From positions 36,335 to 100,334 of the forward strand of contig NZ_PDWP01000014.1 of NCBI RefSeq assembly GCF_010093235.1: a stretch of 64,000 bases of DNA. Direction: 5' to 3'. This DNA comes from Pseudoxanthomonas suwonensis. GTDB taxonomy: Bacteria > Pseudomonadota > Gammaproteobacteria > Xanthomonadales > Xanthomonadaceae. The notes below the pieces were generated by a model. The model was not told the DNA's origin. It searched no databases and saw only the letters and a program-made list of their open reading frames with translations. Position numbers and translations under genes: made by a program. Below, in pieces: positions 28,456 through 37,299 of the stretch. Position 1 is the stretch's first letter. Every line of letters starts with the position of its first letter.

Positions 28456-29496
28456 TCAGGCCGCCGCGACGATGCGTCCGGCGGGCGGGCGCCGGCGCAG
28501 CGCGGTTTCCGCCAGCGACGGCGGCACGTAGGCGGCCCGTTCCAGCGGGGCGATGTCCGCACCGGGCGGGACGACGGCATCGATCGCGTCCAGCAGCGCG
28601 TCGTCCAGCGTCACGGAGGCACCGGCGAGCAGGTCCTCCAGCTGTTCCATCGTGCGCGGGCCGATGATCGCGGCGGTCACCGCCGGGTGCGACACCACGA
28701 AGGCCAGCGCCATGTGCGTCAGCGACATGCCGGCCCCGGCGGCCAGCGGAAGCAGCCGCTCGACCGCCTCGAGGCTGGCGTCGTCGGTCATCGCTCCGGG
28801 GAAGAACTTCACCCGTAGCGAATCCGGCGTCTCGCGGCCCTTGCGGTACTTGCCGGTGAGCATGCCCTTGGCCAGCGGACTCCAGGCCATCACGCCCATG
28901 CCGTAGCGCTGGCAGGTCGGCAGCACCTCCCGTTCGATGGCGCGGTTGAGGATCGAATACGGCGGCTGCTCGGTGTGGAAGCGCGCCAGTCCCCTGCGTT
29001 CGGCCACCCATTGCGCCTCGACGATGTCCGCGGCGGGGAACGTGGAGGCGCCGATCGCGCGCACCTTGCCCGCGCGCACCAGGTCGGTGAGGGCCGACAG
29101 GGTCTCCTCGATGTCGGTGGCCGGGTCCGGCCGGTGCAGCTGGTAGAGGTCGATGTAGTCGGTCTGCAGCCGGCGCAGCGAATCGTCCACCGCGCGGACC
29201 AGCCAGCGGCGCGAACCACCGCGGTGGTTGGGGTCCTCGCCCATCGGCAGGGCCGCCTTGGTCGCCAGCACCACCTGGTCGCGCCGGCCCTTGAGCGCCT
29301 TGCCGACGATCACCTCCGATTCGCCCTCGCTGTAGGCATCGGCGGTGTCGATGAAGTTGATCCCCGCCTCCAGGGCCCTGTGGACCATGCGGATGCAGTC
29401 GTCGTGGTCGGGATTGGCCAGTTTCCCGAACATCATCGCGCCCAGGCAGTAGGGGCTGACATGGATGCCGGTTCGGCCGAGCGTGCGGTAGTGCAT
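28456..29496 (-). CDS. Aldo/keto reductase, 346 aa
   Basis: NADPH-dependent oxidoreductase of the AKR11/YajO-like group. The catalytic residues are in order: Asp and Tyr in [14 protein letters not shown], Lys in LATKAALPM, and His in [22 protein letters not shown] and [15 protein letters not shown] are family blocks. The ATG at 29496 has an excellent AGGAGG site. It is divergent from a TetR-type gene, with two palindromic operators in the 108-bp gap, so its expression is probably ligand-induced through that repressor. Confidence 0.92.
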   Translation of the reverse strand: MHYRTLGRTGIHVSPYCLGAMMFGKLANPDHDDCIRMVHRALEAGINFIDTADAYSEGESEVIVGKALKGRRDQVVLATKAALPMGEDPNHRGGSRRWLVRAVDDSLRRLQTDYIDLYQLHRPDPATDIEETLSALTDLVRAGKVRAIGASTFPAADIVEAQWVAERRGLARFHTEQPPYSILNRAIEREVLPTCQRYGMGVMAWSPLAKGMLTGKYRKGRETPDSLRVKFFPGAMTDDASLEAVERLLPLAAGAGMSLTHMALAFVVSHPAVTAAIIGPRTMEQLEDLLAGASVTLDDALLDAIDAVVPPGADIAPLERAAYVPPSLAETALRRRPPAGRIVAAA

Positions 29497-29544
29497 GATT
29501 GCCTCCTGTGGCCCGGCCGCGGATGGCCAGGTATGTCGGATTGA

Positions 29545-29565
29545 AAACGGAACACGATTCCGTTT
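29545..29565. promoter_or_regulatory. Operator palindrome 1 in the AKR/TetR divergent promoter
   Basis: AAACGGAA (29545-29552) and TTCCGTTT (29558-29565) are perfect inverted arms with a 5-bp centre. It shares the GGAA/TTCC core with the second palindrome 4 bp away. It is the probable binding site of the adjacent TetR-family regulator. Confidence 0.6.
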
Positions 29566-29568
29566 ATA

Positions 29569-29583
29569 CGGAACAATGTTCCG
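29569..29583. promoter_or_regulatory. Operator palindrome 2 in the AKR/TetR divergent promoter
   Basis: CGGAACA and TGTTCCG flank a single A, a perfect 15-bp odd palindrome. Its distance from the TetR start (21 bp) fits autorepression. Confidence 0.6.
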
Positions 29584-29604
29584 CTTTGCAAACGTGGATC
29601 TGGA

Positions 29605-30210
29605 ATGGCGAAGAAAGCCGAAATCGGACAAGGGGCGGAACCGGCGCGGGGCGGCCGCCGCGCCGACGCCCAGCGCAACCTCGATGCGCTGCTGCGCGCG
29701 GGGGTGGAGGTGTTCGCCGAATCGGGCGTGGATGCGCCCATGCGCGAGATCGCGGCGCGCGCGGGGGTCGGGGTCGGCACCCTGTACCGGCACTTCCCGC
29801 AGCGCTCGGACCTGATCAAGGCGATCATCCAGCGCGAGGTCGATGCCTGCGCCAGCCACGCCGCAGCCCTCGCCGCGCGCCACGATCCGGAGCAGGCGCT
29901 TGCGGCCTGGATGCAGAAACTGGTCGACCTCGCCGCGACCAAGCGCGGCCTCGGCCCGGCCCTGCACTCCGGCGACGCGGCCTACCAGGCGCTGCCCGAC
30001 TACGTGCTCGGACAGCTCACGCCCGCGCTGGAATCCCTGCTCCAGGCGGCCGCAGCCGCTGGCGCGATCCGCGACGACGTCGATCCACGCGAGTTCCTGC
30101 TGGCCACCCTGCGCCTGGCCGCGCCGGCCAGCGAAGGCAATACCGCCGAGGCCCGGCGGATGGTGGCCCTGCTGTGCGACGGCCTGCGTTCCGGCGCGCG
30201 CGGCAACTGA
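29605..30210 (+). CDS. TetR family transcriptional regulator, 201 aa
   Basis: One-component repressor. The helix-turn-helix lies near residues 40-70 (MREIAARAGVGVGTLYRHFPQRSDLIKAI), quoted as MREIAARAGVGVG and TLYRHFPQRSDL. The remainder is an all-helical ligand domain. The start at 29605 follows the two palindromes and yields a typical basic N-terminus (MAKKAEIGQG). It is divergent from the aldo/keto reductase it likely controls. Confidence 0.93.
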   Translation: MAKKAEIGQGAEPARGGRRADAQRNLDALLRAGVEVFAESGVDAPMREIAARAGVGVGTLYRHFPQRSDLIKAIIQREVDACASHAAALAARHDPEQALAAWMQKLVDLAATKRGLGPALHSGDAAYQALPDYVLGQLTPALESLLQAAAAAGAIRDDVDPREFLLATLRLAAPASEGNTAEARRMVALLCDGLRSGARGN

Positions 30211-30265
30211 GTCCCAAGCACCAGGCGCGATCCATCACGCGCGACCACGTTGCGCGCGGGGGCGC

Positions 30266-30646
30266 TCAGCGCCGTGCCTGTCCTTCGGAGCGGGAGTTCC
30301 GCAGCAGCCAGCCCACGCGCTGCCCGAGCCACAGGCCGCAGATGCCCGCGACCCACGCATACGGAACATGCGGCGCGGACAGGCCGAGCAGGGCCAGCAT
30401 TGCCAGCGCCGGCGCCTGCGCCAGGCCGATGCGCAGGCGTCCATCGCGATGCCAGCCCAGGAACGCGTCCTGTCCGGGCCTGTGGGTGAGGTACGCCACC
30501 AGGGCCATCGCCGCCACGCCGGCCAGGTAGTAACCCAGCAGCGCGGCCGCGCCGCCGGGCTTTGCCCCCCACCCCAGCATCAGCACGGCCGCCACCGCCG
30601 TAAGCTCGATCCGGACCCCGGACCCGATGGTTTCGCGCAGCTCCAT
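30266..30646 (-). CDS. Multi-span membrane protein of unknown function, 126 aa
   Basis: About four hydrophobic segments (IELTAVAAVLMLGWG, GGAAALLGYYLAGVAAMALV, LAMLALLGLSAPHVPYAWVA, ICGLWLGQRVGWLL). The start at 30646 is preferred because GGAGG lies at the right distance upstream; an ATG four codons earlier has none. No family recognised. Confidence 0.65.
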   Translation of the reverse strand: MELRETIGSGVRIELTAVAAVLMLGWGAKPGGAAALLGYYLAGVAAMALVAYLTHRPGQDAFLGWHRDGRLRIGLAQAPALAMLALLGLSAPHVPYAWVAGICGLWLGQRVGWLLRNSRSEGQARR

Positions 30647-30758
30647 CCACGCCTCCATGTATCGAACCCCCGCGCGCCAATGCTAGCGCCAGGCGCGCCA
30701 CGCGCAAGGCGAAGCAGGTCCGGTTTCTCCGCAAGCACGGCACGCCACCCCAGGGACG

Positions 30759-31838
30759 TCAGGCCACCACCAGCGGTCGCAGTTCCTCGCCGCACCACTG
30801 CCGGAACGTGGTCGGCGTGCTGTGCTCCGCCGTGCGCGGCACCGCGTTGTCCAGGCCCTCGTTCTTGGCCCGCGCCATGTCGGTCATGCCCTGGGCCATG
30901 GCTTCGGACATGCCGCGCTGGACGAAGCCGGCCCGATAGGCCTCGAGCGGGACCTGGCGGTAGTGCACCGGCCGCCCCAGCACCTCGCCCATGATCCGCG
31001 CCATGTCGTTGGACGACAGGTCCTCCGGACCCAGCACCGGCACCTCGCGGCTGTCGTTCCAGCGGCGGTCCAGCAGCAGCCCGGAAGCCACCGCGGCGAT
31101 GTCGCGGGTGGCGACCGAAGGCATCCTGCGGTCGCCGTCGATCGCCAGGTAGAACGCGCCCTGCTCCCGGATCGCCGCCGCCTGGCGCGCGATGTTGTCC
31201 ATGAACGAAGGCATCGCCAACGCGCGCAGGGCCACGCCCGTGGCCTCGATCAGGTCGCACATGGCCAGCGAGGCAGTGACGAAGCCGGCGTTGGCCGCCA
31301 TCGGCGTGCCGCGACCCAGCGCCGAGACCGCGACCACGCGGCGCACGCCGTGGCGGCGGAGCGCGGCGCAGGCGGGACGGGTGAAATCCAGGTAGGCGGA
31401 CATCACGCTGTCGGCGCGCGGATCCGGCGGACATACCCAGAACACCGACTCCACGTCGCGGAACGCCTGGTCCACCACGGCCGGATCGGAGTGGGAGCCC
31501 TGCACCACCTCGACCTTGCCCCGCACCGCTTCGGGCAGGCGCGACCCATCGCGCACCACCACCCGCACCTTCGCGCCGGCGGCCAGCAGTTGCGCGAGCA
31601 CCTTGCCGCCGATGTTTCCGGTCGGGGTCGTGACCACGATGCGACCGCCACCCGCACCGGCCGCACCCGCTCCCGTTCCCGCCGCCGCTTCGGCCACGCG
31701 TGCCATGCCCATGCCCAGTCCTCCGGTCATGCCTGCTCCTGCGCCGGCCGCAAGCCCGCGCAGGATGCGCCTGCGCCATGCATCGGGCGCCTGTTGCACC
31801 GCTCCGCGCCGGCGGCGCGCCTCGTCATCGCGTTCCAT
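30759..31838 (-). CDS. NmrA/NAD(P)-binding atypical SDR protein, 359 aa (or 323 aa)
   Basis: Rossmann-fold protein of the NmrA/QOR2-like group. The dinucleotide motif is VTTPTGNIGGKVLAQLLAAG, followed by VRVVVRDGSRLPEAV and AMPSFMDNIARQAAAIREQG. From the ATG at 31838 the N-terminus resembles a twin-arginine signal (RRRILRGLAAGAGAGM) but overlaps the upstream hydrolase by 112 nt. The ATG at 31730 has an AGGAG site and overlaps the hydrolase stop by only 4 nt, which would give a leaderless 323-aa protein. Both starts are plausible. Confidence 0.82.
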   Translation of the reverse strand: MERDDEARRRRGAVQQAPDAWRRRILRGLAAGAGAGMTGGLGMGMARVAEAAAGTGAGAAGAGGGRIVVTTPTGNIGGKVLAQLLAAGAKVRVVVRDGSRLPEAVRGKVEVVQGSHSDPAVVDQAFRDVESVFWVCPPDPRADSVMSAYLDFTRPACAALRRHGVRRVVAVSALGRGTPMAANAGFVTASLAMCDLIEATGVALRALAMPSFMDNIARQAAAIREQGAFYLAIDGDRRMPSVATRDIAAVASGLLLDRRWNDSREVPVLGPEDLSSNDMARIMGEVLGRPVHYRQVPLEAYRAGFVQRGMSEAMAQGMTDMARAKNEGLDNAVPRTAEHSTPTTFRQWCGEELRPLVVA

Positions 31839-32866
31839 GTTTCCGTCTCCCGGTCGTTGCCAGTTCCAGCCATGGCGCAATGTTGGGAAGCCGGCGCCGG
31901 CGCATCCATGCGCATCCATCCGCGATACCTTCGCGATCGTCCAGCGACGCGTGGCGCGTCTCGGCGCGCCGACACCGTGTCGACGAAAGCCGCCAGGTCG
32001 CGGCCGAAACGCCCGGCCTCCTCCAGGAACGGCGCGTGGCCCGAGTCCGGGTACACCAGCACGCGCGCGTCCGCCTTCAGGGCGAGGGCGCGCCGGATCG
32101 ACGGCTCGGGCAGCACCAGCGCGTCCTTTCCGCCGTACAGCAGCAGCAGCGGCTTGCGCAGGCGCGGCAGTCCGCCGGCCGCATCGACCGACATGCGATG
32201 CACCGCGCGCTGCATGTGGCCGGAAGCCAGCGCCGCGTTGGCCAGCAGGCGCTGGAACGTCACTGCGTCCGGCCGGGACTGGAAGCACAGCGCCAGGAAG
32301 GCACGCTCGGCATCGAGGTGGGTGCGCAGGTCGTCCGCGGCCAGGTCCCGGTACACCTCCGGCTGCGGCGCGATCTGCCGCGGATCGAGCTCGATCACGC
32401 CACCGACGTACATCGCCGCGGCGATTGCGTCGTCGCCATGGGCGGCCAGGTAGTTGGAGATCACCGCCGCGCCCAGCGACCAGCCCACCAGCACCGGCTG
32501 CCGGGCCCCCGAGGCCGAGATCACCGCATGCAGCTCGTCGGCCCAGCGGCGGCCTTCGGTATAGGCCTCGGCCTGTTCCGGCTTTCCGGACAGTCCATGG
32601 CCGCGCATGTCGTACCTGATCAGCCGGTATCCGCGCAGCGCGGGGTCGGAGACCTGCGCCTCCCAGCTCAGGTGGCTGCCCAGCAGTCCGTGGACCAGGA
32701 CCACCGGCGGTCCGTCCGGGTCGCCGGATTCCTGTACCGCGATGGCGACGCCGTCGGGGGTGGTCACCGTATACGTCTGTGCCGCCTGGGCGATCGTGGC
32801 CAGGACCAGCAGCATCGGTCCGGCCAGCCAACGCCAACGGCGCGGCCGTGTCACTGGATGCAACAT
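31727..32866 (-). CDS. Secreted alpha/beta hydrolase, 379 aa
   Basis: Signal peptide at residues 1-29 (WLAGPMLLVLATIAQAAQ). Motifs: VLVHGLLGSHLSWE (oxyanion), VGWSLGAAV with the nucleophile Ser, LLYGGKDALVLPEPS with the acid Asp, and YPDSGHAPFLEE with the His. The fold should end near LAAFVDTVSARR. The ~75 residues that follow look like translated non-coding sequence and overlap the start of the NmrA gene, so the original stop may have been lost. The start follows AAGGAG. It is divergent from a MerR-type gene. Confidence 0.85.
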   Translation of the reverse strand: MLHPVTRPRRWRWLAGPMLLVLATIAQAAQTYTVTTPDGVAIAVQESGDPDGPPVVLVHGLLGSHLSWEAQVSDPALRGYRLIRYDMRGHGLSGKPEQAEAYTEGRRWADELHAVISASGARQPVLVGWSLGAAVISNYLAAHGDDAIAAAMYVGGVIELDPRQIAPQPEVYRDLAADDLRTHLDAERAFLALCFQSRPDAVTFQRLLANAALASGHMQRAVHRMSVDAAGGLPRLRKPLLLLYGGKDALVLPEPSIRRALALKADARVLVYPDSGHAPFLEEAGRFGRDLAAFVDTVSARRDAPRVAGRSRRYRGWMRMDAPAPASQHCAMAGTGNDRETETWNAMTRRAAGAERCNRRPMHGAGASCAGLRPAQEQA

Positions 32867-32904
32867 TGCGTGTACTCCTTCGCGTAGGGAGGTGCAGGCT
32901 AGGC

Positions 32905-32923
32905 CCTTACACTGGTGTCAAGG
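32905..32923. promoter_or_regulatory. MerR-type operator candidate
   Basis: CCTTACACTGGTGTCAAGG contains a perfect ACACTGGTGT palindrome flanked by CCTT and CAAGG, and includes a consensus TTGACA -35 element reading toward the hydrolase. The form (imperfect dyad in the gap upstream of a divergent MerR gene) fits MerR-family control. Confidence 0.45.
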
Positions 32924-32951
32924 TCAAGCACCCCAACGCGGGAGTCGCGCC

Positions 32952-33359
32952 ATGTCCACCTCCCCCCACCAGGCACCCATGCGCATCGGCGCGCTGGCCC
33001 GGGCCACCGGCGCCAGCGAGCGTTCCATCCGCCATTACGACGCCCATGGCCTGCTCGCTTCCAGTCGCGGCGCCAACGGCTACCGCCTGTTCGCGCCCCG
33101 TGCCGTGGCCCAGGTCAGGCAGATCCAGCGGCTGATCGCCGCGGGCTTCAGCATCGAGGAGATCCGCGGCTTCCCCGAGTGCATGCTCCTGGTCGAAGGC
33201 GCGCGCGCCTGTAGCGAAATCTCCGACGTGCAGCGCCGGCGACTGGAGATGCTGGACCGGCAGATCGCCGAACTCCAGCGCCGCCGCGAACGCCTGCGCA
33301 GCATGCTGCTGGAAGGCCACGGCGGCGATGGGCCGGTCCCGCAGCGGCACGTGCGCTAG
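32952..33359 (+). CDS. MerR family transcriptional regulator, 135 aa
   Basis: The N-terminal winged helix is clear: RIGALARATGASERSIRHYD, then HGLLASSRGANGYRLF. It is followed by the dimerising coiled coil (RRRLEMLDRQIAELQRRRER). The C-terminal effector part is short and lacks the metal-binding cysteine pair of CueR/MerR, so an organic ligand or other signal is likely. The ATG at 32952 is used; MRIGAL at 32979 is a possible alternative. It is divergent from the hydrolase/NmrA pair, and the AraC-type gene follows 33 bp downstream. Confidence 0.92.
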   Translation: MSTSPHQAPMRIGALARATGASERSIRHYDAHGLLASSRGANGYRLFAPRAVAQVRQIQRLIAAGFSIEEIRGFPECMLLVEGARACSEISDVQRRRLEMLDRQIAELQRRRERLRSMLLEGHGGDGPVPQRHVR

Positions 33360-33392
33360 ATTGCGACCCTCCCCCACCTGGGCCGATTGACC

Positions 33393-34367
33393 ATGGATCC
33401 GCTTTCGGACGTGCTTTCGCTGCTGAAGCCGCGCAGCTACGTGTCCGCCGGCGTCGATGCCGGTGGCGACTGGTGCCTGCGCTTCCCGGACCTGGAACGG
33501 CAGCTGAAGTGCTACGCCGTGGTGTCCGGCGAATGCCGCCTGGTGGTCGAGGGCGGACCGGCCCCCGTTCACCTGCGCCAGGGCGACTGCTTCGTACTGC
33601 CCAGCGGCCGCGCGTTCCGGATCGGCAGCGACCTGGCCCTGCCGCCCGAGCCCTCGAGCCGCTACTTCCCGCCGAGGCATCCGGGCGCGGTGGTCAGGAT
33701 CAACGACGGCGGCGGGGTGTTCCTCGTCGGCAGCCGCTTCGGCGTCAGCGGGGGCCATGCGCCGCTGCTGATGGCGATGCTTCCGCCCATCGTCCATATC
33801 CATGGCGAGGCGGAGAAGGCCGCGATGCGCTGGGCGGTGGAGCGCATGATGCAGGAGCTGCGCGAAGGCGCGCCCGGCGGCGACCTGATCGCCCGCCACC
33901 TGGCGCACATGATGCTGGTGCAGGCGCTGCGCCTGCACATGGGCCAGGCCAGTGGCTGGCTGTACGCACTCTCCGACCGCCAGCTGGGTCCTGCCATCGC
34001 CGCGGTCCACGCCGCGCCCGCGCAGCGCTGGACGCTGCAGTCGCTGGCCGCGCGCGCGCACATGTCGCGCTCGGCCTTCGCGCAGAGGTTCCGCGAAGTC
34101 ACCGGCACGGCACCGATGGAGTACGTCACCCGCTGGCGCATGCTGCTGGCCGGCGATCGCCTGGAGAACACCCGCGATCCGGTGTCGGTGGTCGCCGCCG
34201 CCCTGGGCTATGAATCCGAGAGTGCGTTCAGCACGGCCTTCAAGCGGATCATGGGCTGTCCGCCGCGCGAGTACGCGCGTCGCAATGCATCCGCCCGCGC
34301 GCAGGACGCCGACCCGGGACGAAGGACCATGGAGCGGACCGAAGCCCCGGCATCGCTACCCGTGTAA
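33393..34367 (+). CDS. AraC family transcriptional regulator, 324 aa
   Basis: The N-terminal cupin-type ligand domain (about residues 1-190, including LRQGDCFVLPSGRAFRIG) is of the AraC_binding_2/Cupin_6 kind. The C-terminal double helix-turn-helix includes WTLQSLAARAHMSRSAFAQR and ALGYESESAFSTAFKRIMG. The ATG at 33393 is chosen over a TTG two codons upstream. It may be cotranscribed with the MerR gene. Such regulators often control adjacent oxidoreductases; the target is not shown here. Confidence 0.92.
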   Translation: MDPLSDVLSLLKPRSYVSAGVDAGGDWCLRFPDLERQLKCYAVVSGECRLVVEGGPAPVHLRQGDCFVLPSGRAFRIGSDLALPPEPSSRYFPPRHPGAVVRINDGGGVFLVGSRFGVSGGHAPLLMAMLPPIVHIHGEAEKAAMRWAVERMMQELREGAPGGDLIARHLAHMMLVQALRLHMGQASGWLYALSDRQLGPAIAAVHAAPAQRWTLQSLAARAHMSRSAFAQRFREVTGTAPMEYVTRWRMLLAGDRLENTRDPVSVVAAALGYESESAFSTAFKRIMGCPPREYARRNASARAQDADPGRRTMERTEAPASLPV

Positions 34368-34481
34368 CACGAAGCCCCTGTCCCACCGGGGGCTGGGAGC
34401 GGTCGCACTCCCGCGCTCCCGCTGCACACCCCGCCCGGTCGCCAGGCCGCGCAACACGCACCCACGCGGCCCGACCTGGGC

Positions 34482-34907
34482 CTATTCCTCCCCCTCGCAC
34501 CGCGCATCGAACCGCGCCCGTGCACGCTCGATCCGCTCCAGGTTGTCCTGGGCCCAGTGCCACACGCCGCAGAACGCCTCGCCCAGGCCAAGGCCCAGGT
34601 CGGTAAGGCGGTATTCCACCCGCGGCGGCACCGTCGGATGCACCGTGCGCACGACCAGCCCCTCGCGCTCCATGGCGCGCAGCGTCTGGGTCAGCATGCG
34701 CTGGCTGATGCCAGGCACCAGCCGCGCGATGCGGGTGAAGCGCAGCTCGCCGTGCTCGGCCAGCACGTCGAGCACGATCATGGTCCACTTGTCGGCCACG
34801 CGGCCGATGATCTCGGTGACCAGCGCTTCCACGCGCGGATCGGTGGCGGCCGACTCCTCGGCCAGCTTCCGCCGTATCTCCTCGTGCCTGGCGATATCGA
34901 TCGACAT
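34482..34907 (-). CDS. HxlR family transcriptional regulator, 141 aa
   Basis: Winged-helix repressor: ADKWTMIVLDVLAEHGELRF, then LVPGISQRMLTQTLRAMERE and VEYRLTDLGLGL are canonical HxlR blocks. It lacks the reactive N-terminal Cys-Pro-x-Thr of YodB-type redox sensors; a single Cys is near residue 112 and another close to the C-terminus. It is divergent from the SDR gene. The 148-bp gap holds direct repeats GTCAGGTAAC (34921) and GTCAGTAAC (34945) that may be its binding sites. Confidence 0.92.
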   Translation of the reverse strand: MSIDIARHEEIRRKLAEESAATDPRVEALVTEIIGRVADKWTMIVLDVLAEHGELRFTRIARLVPGISQRMLTQTLRAMEREGLVVRTVHPTVPPRVEYRLTDLGLGLGEAFCGVWHWAQDNLERIERARARFDARCEGEE

Positions 34908-35055
34908 GGGCTCACTTCCCGTCAGGTAACCGGCTTATCGCCGCGTCAGTAACGCACTTTCCGGTGCCGTCTTACGCATCGGAAGCGTGCTTCCTATCCT
35001 GCATCCACGCCTCGCCACAGGCGTTTCCTCTTCCCATGCAGGCATGGAGCATCCC

Positions 35056-35913
35056 ATGAAAACCACGCATCCGATACAGCTGATGTTCGTGCTGGCCGCG
35101 TTCTGCCTGGCCGCCATCGCGCCTTCGGCCATCGCCAACGATACGCCACGATCCACGGAGAGCAACGGCATGAAACAGTCGGGCAACACCATCGTCATCA
35201 CCGGGGGCGGCTCCGGCATCGGCCGTGAACTGGCACGCCGCTTCCACGCGCTGGGCAACACCGTGGTGGTCGCCGGACGCAGCCTCGCTCCGCTGCAGGA
35301 AACCATCGGCGACCGCGCCAACATGCACGCGATGCTGCTGGACGTCACCGATCCGCACAGCATCGAGGCCTTCTCCCGCCGCCTGGTCGCCGAACATCCG
35401 CGCGCCAACGTGCTGGTCAACAACGCCGGCATCATGCGCTTCGAGGACCTCACCCGCCGCCGCGACCTGTCCGACGCCGAGGCGACCATCGCCACCAACC
35501 TGCTCGGCCCGATCCGCGTGACCGACGCGCTGGTCGAGCACCTGGGGGCCCAGCCGAACGCCGCCATCGTCAACGTGTCCTCCGGCCTGGCCTTCGTGCC
35601 CCGCACCGACGCGGCCACCTACAGCGCGACCAAGGCCGCCGTGCACTCGTACACGGTGTCGCTGCGCCACCGGCTTCGCGACCGCGTGCAGGTGATCGAG
35701 CTGGTGCCGCCGGCGGTGCAGACCGAACTGACGCCGGGCCAGTCCACGCGCGCGGGCTTCATGCCGCTGCAGCAGTTCATCGAGGAGGTGATGGTCCAGT
35801 TCGGGCGCACCCCGGTGCCGGACGAGATCCTGGTGGAGCGGGTGAACTTCCAGCGCCGCGCCGAGCTCGAGAACCGCTTCGAACAGACCGTCCAGCAGCT
35901 CAACGCGCACTGA
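35056..35913 (+). CDS. Short-chain dehydrogenase (DltE-like) with an N-terminal signal-like leader, 285 aa
   Basis: Classical SDR: TGGGSGIG cofactor loop, LLDVTDP, NNAGIM, the catalytic Ser in VNVSSGLAF and YSATK. From the ATG at 35056 (GGAG six bases upstream) the protein opens with a signal-peptide-like leader (LMFVLAAFCLAAIAPSAIA). An internal ATG at 35170 (MKQSGNTIVITGGG), with its own GGAGAGC site, matches the usual cytoplasmic start of DltE-type enzymes. One gene may therefore yield exported and cytosolic forms, or the leader may be wrongly joined. It is divergent from the HxlR gene that probably represses it. Confidence 0.88.
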   Translation: MKTTHPIQLMFVLAAFCLAAIAPSAIANDTPRSTESNGMKQSGNTIVITGGGSGIGRELARRFHALGNTVVVAGRSLAPLQETIGDRANMHAMLLDVTDPHSIEAFSRRLVAEHPRANVLVNNAGIMRFEDLTRRRDLSDAEATIATNLLGPIRVTDALVEHLGAQPNAAIVNVSSGLAFVPRTDAATYSATKAAVHSYTVSLRHRLRDRVQVIELVPPAVQTELTPGQSTRAGFMPLQQFIEEVMVQFGRTPVPDEILVERVNFQRRAELENRFEQTVQQLNAH

Positions 35914-35973
35914 GCCTGTCCGCCTGCCGGCCCCGGAGTCCCGGGGTCGGCGTTTCCCCAACGGAATCCCCCG

Positions 35974-37299
35974 ATGAATACGTTCGCGCAACGCCGCCGG
36001 CTGCAGGACCTGTTCAACCTCCGCCACGGCGAGACAGGCCCGGTGCTGCTGGCGGCCCTGTTCTTCTTCTGCATCCTCACCGCGCTGATGCTGCTGCGCC
36101 CGGCGCGCGACGCCCTGGGCATGGAACGCGGCATCGAGAGCATCCGCTGGCTGTTCGTCGGCACTGCGCTGGCGACCCTGCTGGTCAACCCGCTGTTCGG
36201 CTGGCTCGCCGGCCGGGTGCGGCGCCTGGGCCTGGTCGCGACCACCTACGGCTTCTTCGTGGCCGGACTCGTCGGTTTCTGGGCGCTGCTGGTCCTGGCA
36301 CCCGGCGCGGTGGGCGAACGCAGTGGCCAGGTGTTCTATGTCTGGTTCAGCGTGTCCAACCTGTTCATCACCATGGTGTTCTGGGCACTGATGGCCGACT
36401 GCTTCAGCAGCGACCAGGCACGCCGCCTGTTCGCGTTGATCTCCGTCGGCGGCACGCTCGGCGCCATCTGCGGTCCGTGGCTGACCTCGCGCCTGGCCGA
36501 GCCGCTGGGCACGCCCGCTTTGCTGCTGGTGGCCGGCGGCTTCCTGCTGGTGGCGGTGGCGCTGGCCTGGATGCTGATGCGCATGGCCGCCGAACGCTTC
36601 GGCTCGCAGGTGGCGTCGATGCGCGAACAGGCCAATGCGCCGCCGCTGGGCGGCACGCCCTGGGCCGGGCTGGTGGCCGTGTTCCGCTCGCGCTACCTGA
36701 CCGGCATCGCCGGCTACATCCTGCTGATGACGGTGATGGCGACCTTCGTGTACTTCACCCGCCTGCAGATGGTCGCCGAGGTGGCCGGCGACACCGATGC
36801 GCGCGCCGCGCTGATGGGCAGCATCGACATGTGGACCCAGGTCGCGGTGCTGGTGCTGCAGTTGGCCCTGACCGGCAAGATCGTGCAGCGCTTCGGGCTG
36901 GGAGTGGCGCTGGCCATCCTGCCGGTGGCCACCGCGATCGGCTTCATCGGCCTGGCGATCTACGGATCCTTCCTGGTCCTGGTGCTGCTGGAGGCGACCA
37001 ATCGCGCCGTGCAGCGCGGCATCACCCGTCCGGCGCGCGAAGCCCTGTTCACCCTGGTCGGCCGCGAGGACCGCTACAAGGCCAAGGCCTTCATCGACAC
37101 CTTCATCTACCGCGCCGGCGACGTGACCGGGGCCCAGGTCGAAGGCGTGCTCGGCCAGCTGGGCCTGGCCCTGGGCGGACTGGCCGCGGTGGTCGCGCCG
37201 CTGGCCGTGGCCTGGGCAGGCCTGGGCCTATGGCTGGGCCGCGCGCATCGCGATGCCAGGCCACAGGAAGCGGCCGCCGTGCCCGGCCGGGCCACGTAG
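35974..37299 (+). CDS. MFS-type transporter, Npt/TlcC-like, 441 aa
   Basis: Polytopic protein with about 12 hydrophobic spans (for example VLLAALFFFCILTALMLLRP, ATLLVNPLFGWLAGRV, LGVALAILPVATAIGFIGLA). LLRPARDALG near the N-terminus and ITRPAREALFTLVGREDRYK in the second half resemble the ATP/ADP-carrier-like branch of the major facilitator superfamily, which in free-living bacteria has unassigned substrates. The stop codon TAG lies inside the first copy of the CCACGTAG tandem repeat, so the coding end was touched by the repeat expansion. Confidence 0.82.
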   Translation: MNTFAQRRRLQDLFNLRHGETGPVLLAALFFFCILTALMLLRPARDALGMERGIESIRWLFVGTALATLLVNPLFGWLAGRVRRLGLVATTYGFFVAGLVGFWALLVLAPGAVGERSGQVFYVWFSVSNLFITMVFWALMADCFSSDQARRLFALISVGGTLGAICGPWLTSRLAEPLGTPALLLVAGGFLLVAVALAWMLMRMAAERFGSQVASMREQANAPPLGGTPWAGLVAVFRSRYLTGIAGYILLMTVMATFVYFTRLQMVAEVAGDTDARAALMGSIDMWTQVAVLVLQLALTGKIVQRFGLGVALAILPVATAIGFIGLAIYGSFLVLVLLEATNRAVQRGITRPAREALFTLVGREDRYKAKAFIDTFIYRAGDVTGAQVEGVLGQLGLALGGLAAVVAPLAVAWAGLGLWLGRAHRDARPQEAAAVPGRAT

